From positions 1 through 6,562 of the forward strand of contig CAJMQA010000194.1 in NCBI GenBank assembly GCA_905215395.1: a stretch of 6,562 nucleotides of DNA. The letters run 5' to 3'. Origin of the DNA: an uncultured bacterium. GTDB taxonomy: Bacteria; Bacteroidota; Bacteroidia; Bacteroidales; Marinifilaceae. This document shows, in pieces, positions 5,935 to 6,562 of this stretch (position 1 is its first letter; each line of letters starts with the position of its first letter). Made by a program: the position numbers and the translations under genes. The notes beneath the pieces are model-generated. The model was not told where the DNA came from. It worked only from the letters and a program-made list of their open reading frames with translations, and made no database searches.

Positions 5935-6562
5935 CTCCTGTGGAAAATACCAGACATTTGTGGTGTAAAGTCTGATTGTCAAAGTTGATCAGCAGGGAGG
6001 GATCGATAGCTTTCCCATTGACGCGGATTTCGAAATGAAGATGATCCGTAGTGGCGCGGCCGGTTTCTCCGGTGATAGTGAGTGGTGTGCCTGCTTTTAC
6101 ATGATCTCCGGAACGAACCAGATGTTTCGTATTATGTGCATATACGGTTTCCAGGCCATTGAAATGGCGGATAACGACCACATTTCCGTAGCCACGGCTC
6201 CATCCTGCCATACGTACAATTCCGTCGAATGCTGCATAAGTGGTGTCGCGGCGGTTGATTTTCAGGTCTATGCCCGTATGTGGTCTGCCTCCCCGGCGTC
6301 CAAAAGATGATAGGATGCGGCCTCCCGGTAAAGGAAATACAAATGCTCCATCAGCAATATTAGCGAGGTCGAGGATCAATTCCTGGCGACGGGCAAAAAG
6401 TTGTTCGTCGGGGACACCGACTATAGATCTTTCACGCAGATTGAAAGAATCCTTTATTTCTAATGCTGGTTCATAAAACTCTGCCGGTTTGACAGAGTAA
6501 AAAGTACTGTCAGTAAGGGAAGTCTCGAAGAGGCTGTCCGGAAGTTGAAAAACAGGTGCAGG
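5903..6562 (-). CDS. M23 family (LytM-like) metallopeptidase, N-terminus outside window
   Basis: M23 peptidases are zinc endopeptidases, usually exported, that cut peptidoglycan cross-bridges or, as degenerate forms, activate amidases. The frame is open from the right edge to a TGA at 5903-5905, giving 219 visible residues. The start and any signal peptide lie beyond 6562. After about 70 residues of non-catalytic sequence comes the M23 domain: SFGRRGGRPHTGIDLK with the zinc ligands His95 and Asp99 (visible-fragment numbering), a glycine-rich segment RGYGNVVVIRH, YAH with His143, SGDHVKAG, and DHLHFEIRVNG with His174 and His176. All expected catalytic and zinc residues are present, so it is probably an active enzyme. 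A tail of roughly 40 residues follows the domain. The TTG at 6379 is an internal Leu codon, not the start. The gene meets the kinase gene tail to tail with 9 bp between, so it belongs to a different transcript and is unlikely to be part of the potassium system. Confidence 0.92.
   Translation of the reverse strand, partial: PAPVFQLPDSLFETSLTDSTFYSVKPAEFYEPALEIKDSFNLRERSIVGVPDEQLFARRQELILDLANIADGAFVFPLPGGRILSSFGRRGGRPHTGIDLKINRRDTTYAAFDGIVRMAGWSRGYGNVVVIRHFNGLETVYAHNTKHLVRSGDHVKAGTPLTITGETGRATTDHLHFEIRVNGKAIDPSLLINFDNQTLHHKCLVFSTGEKGKIIIEAV

Noticed and set aside
5903..6379. M23 gene as a complete 158-residue protein starting at TTG 6379
   Set aside because: The same frame stays open and protein-like to the window edge at 6562, so the TTG is an internal Leu codon and the gene is simply cut by the window.

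Overview
The window is a stretch of Bacteroidota chromosome, most likely from a gut Bacteroidales (Bacteroides, Parabacteroides or Odoribacter-like). Four things point there: the FucP-type sugar MFS clade, the short stand-alone KdpD followed by a separate HAMP/PAS histidine kinase, A-rich gene starts mostly without Shine-Dalgarno sites, and the remnant of a porin-like gene after kdpC. Species is not resolvable by eye.

Layout. Positions 1-1104 hold the end of a high-affinity potassium uptake operon: the last 163 codons of kdpB, then a full kdpC. Directly behind kdpC, and partly overlapping its last codons in another frame, lies a ~55-codon open stretch (about 1086-1253). It reads like the last strands of a TorF/OprB-like outer-membrane porin but has no start and no front part, so I read it as a deletion remnant. 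A FucP/GluP-type MFS transporter gene (1282-2571) follows on the minus strand. A divergent gene for a 63-residue two-helix membrane protein (2694-2885) comes next. Then come kdpD (3043-4170; KdpD sensor domain plus universal-stress-protein domain only) and, 4 bp later, a membrane histidine kinase (4175-5893). The window ends in an M23 (LytM-like) metallopeptidase gene on the minus strand (5903 to the right edge, N-terminus outside), which meets the kinase gene tail to tail with 9 bp between them.

How the parts fit. KdpB and KdpC are two subunits of the KdpFABC potassium pump. The KdpD-like protein and the kinase together carry the modules that one polypeptide holds in E. coli KdpD, so they probably form a two-protein potassium/osmotic sensor. 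No response regulator is present here; it must lie elsewhere, possibly upstream of kdpA outside the window. The opposed MFS gene splits structural from sensory kdp genes, and the porin scar shows that this junction has been rearranged. I see no RNA genes, insertion sequences, CRISPR arrays or phage genes, and no gene-free stretch above 300 bp. I see no wholly new system. The porin scar, the split sensor, the MFS with substituted coupling acids, and the small membrane protein are the points most worth checking.
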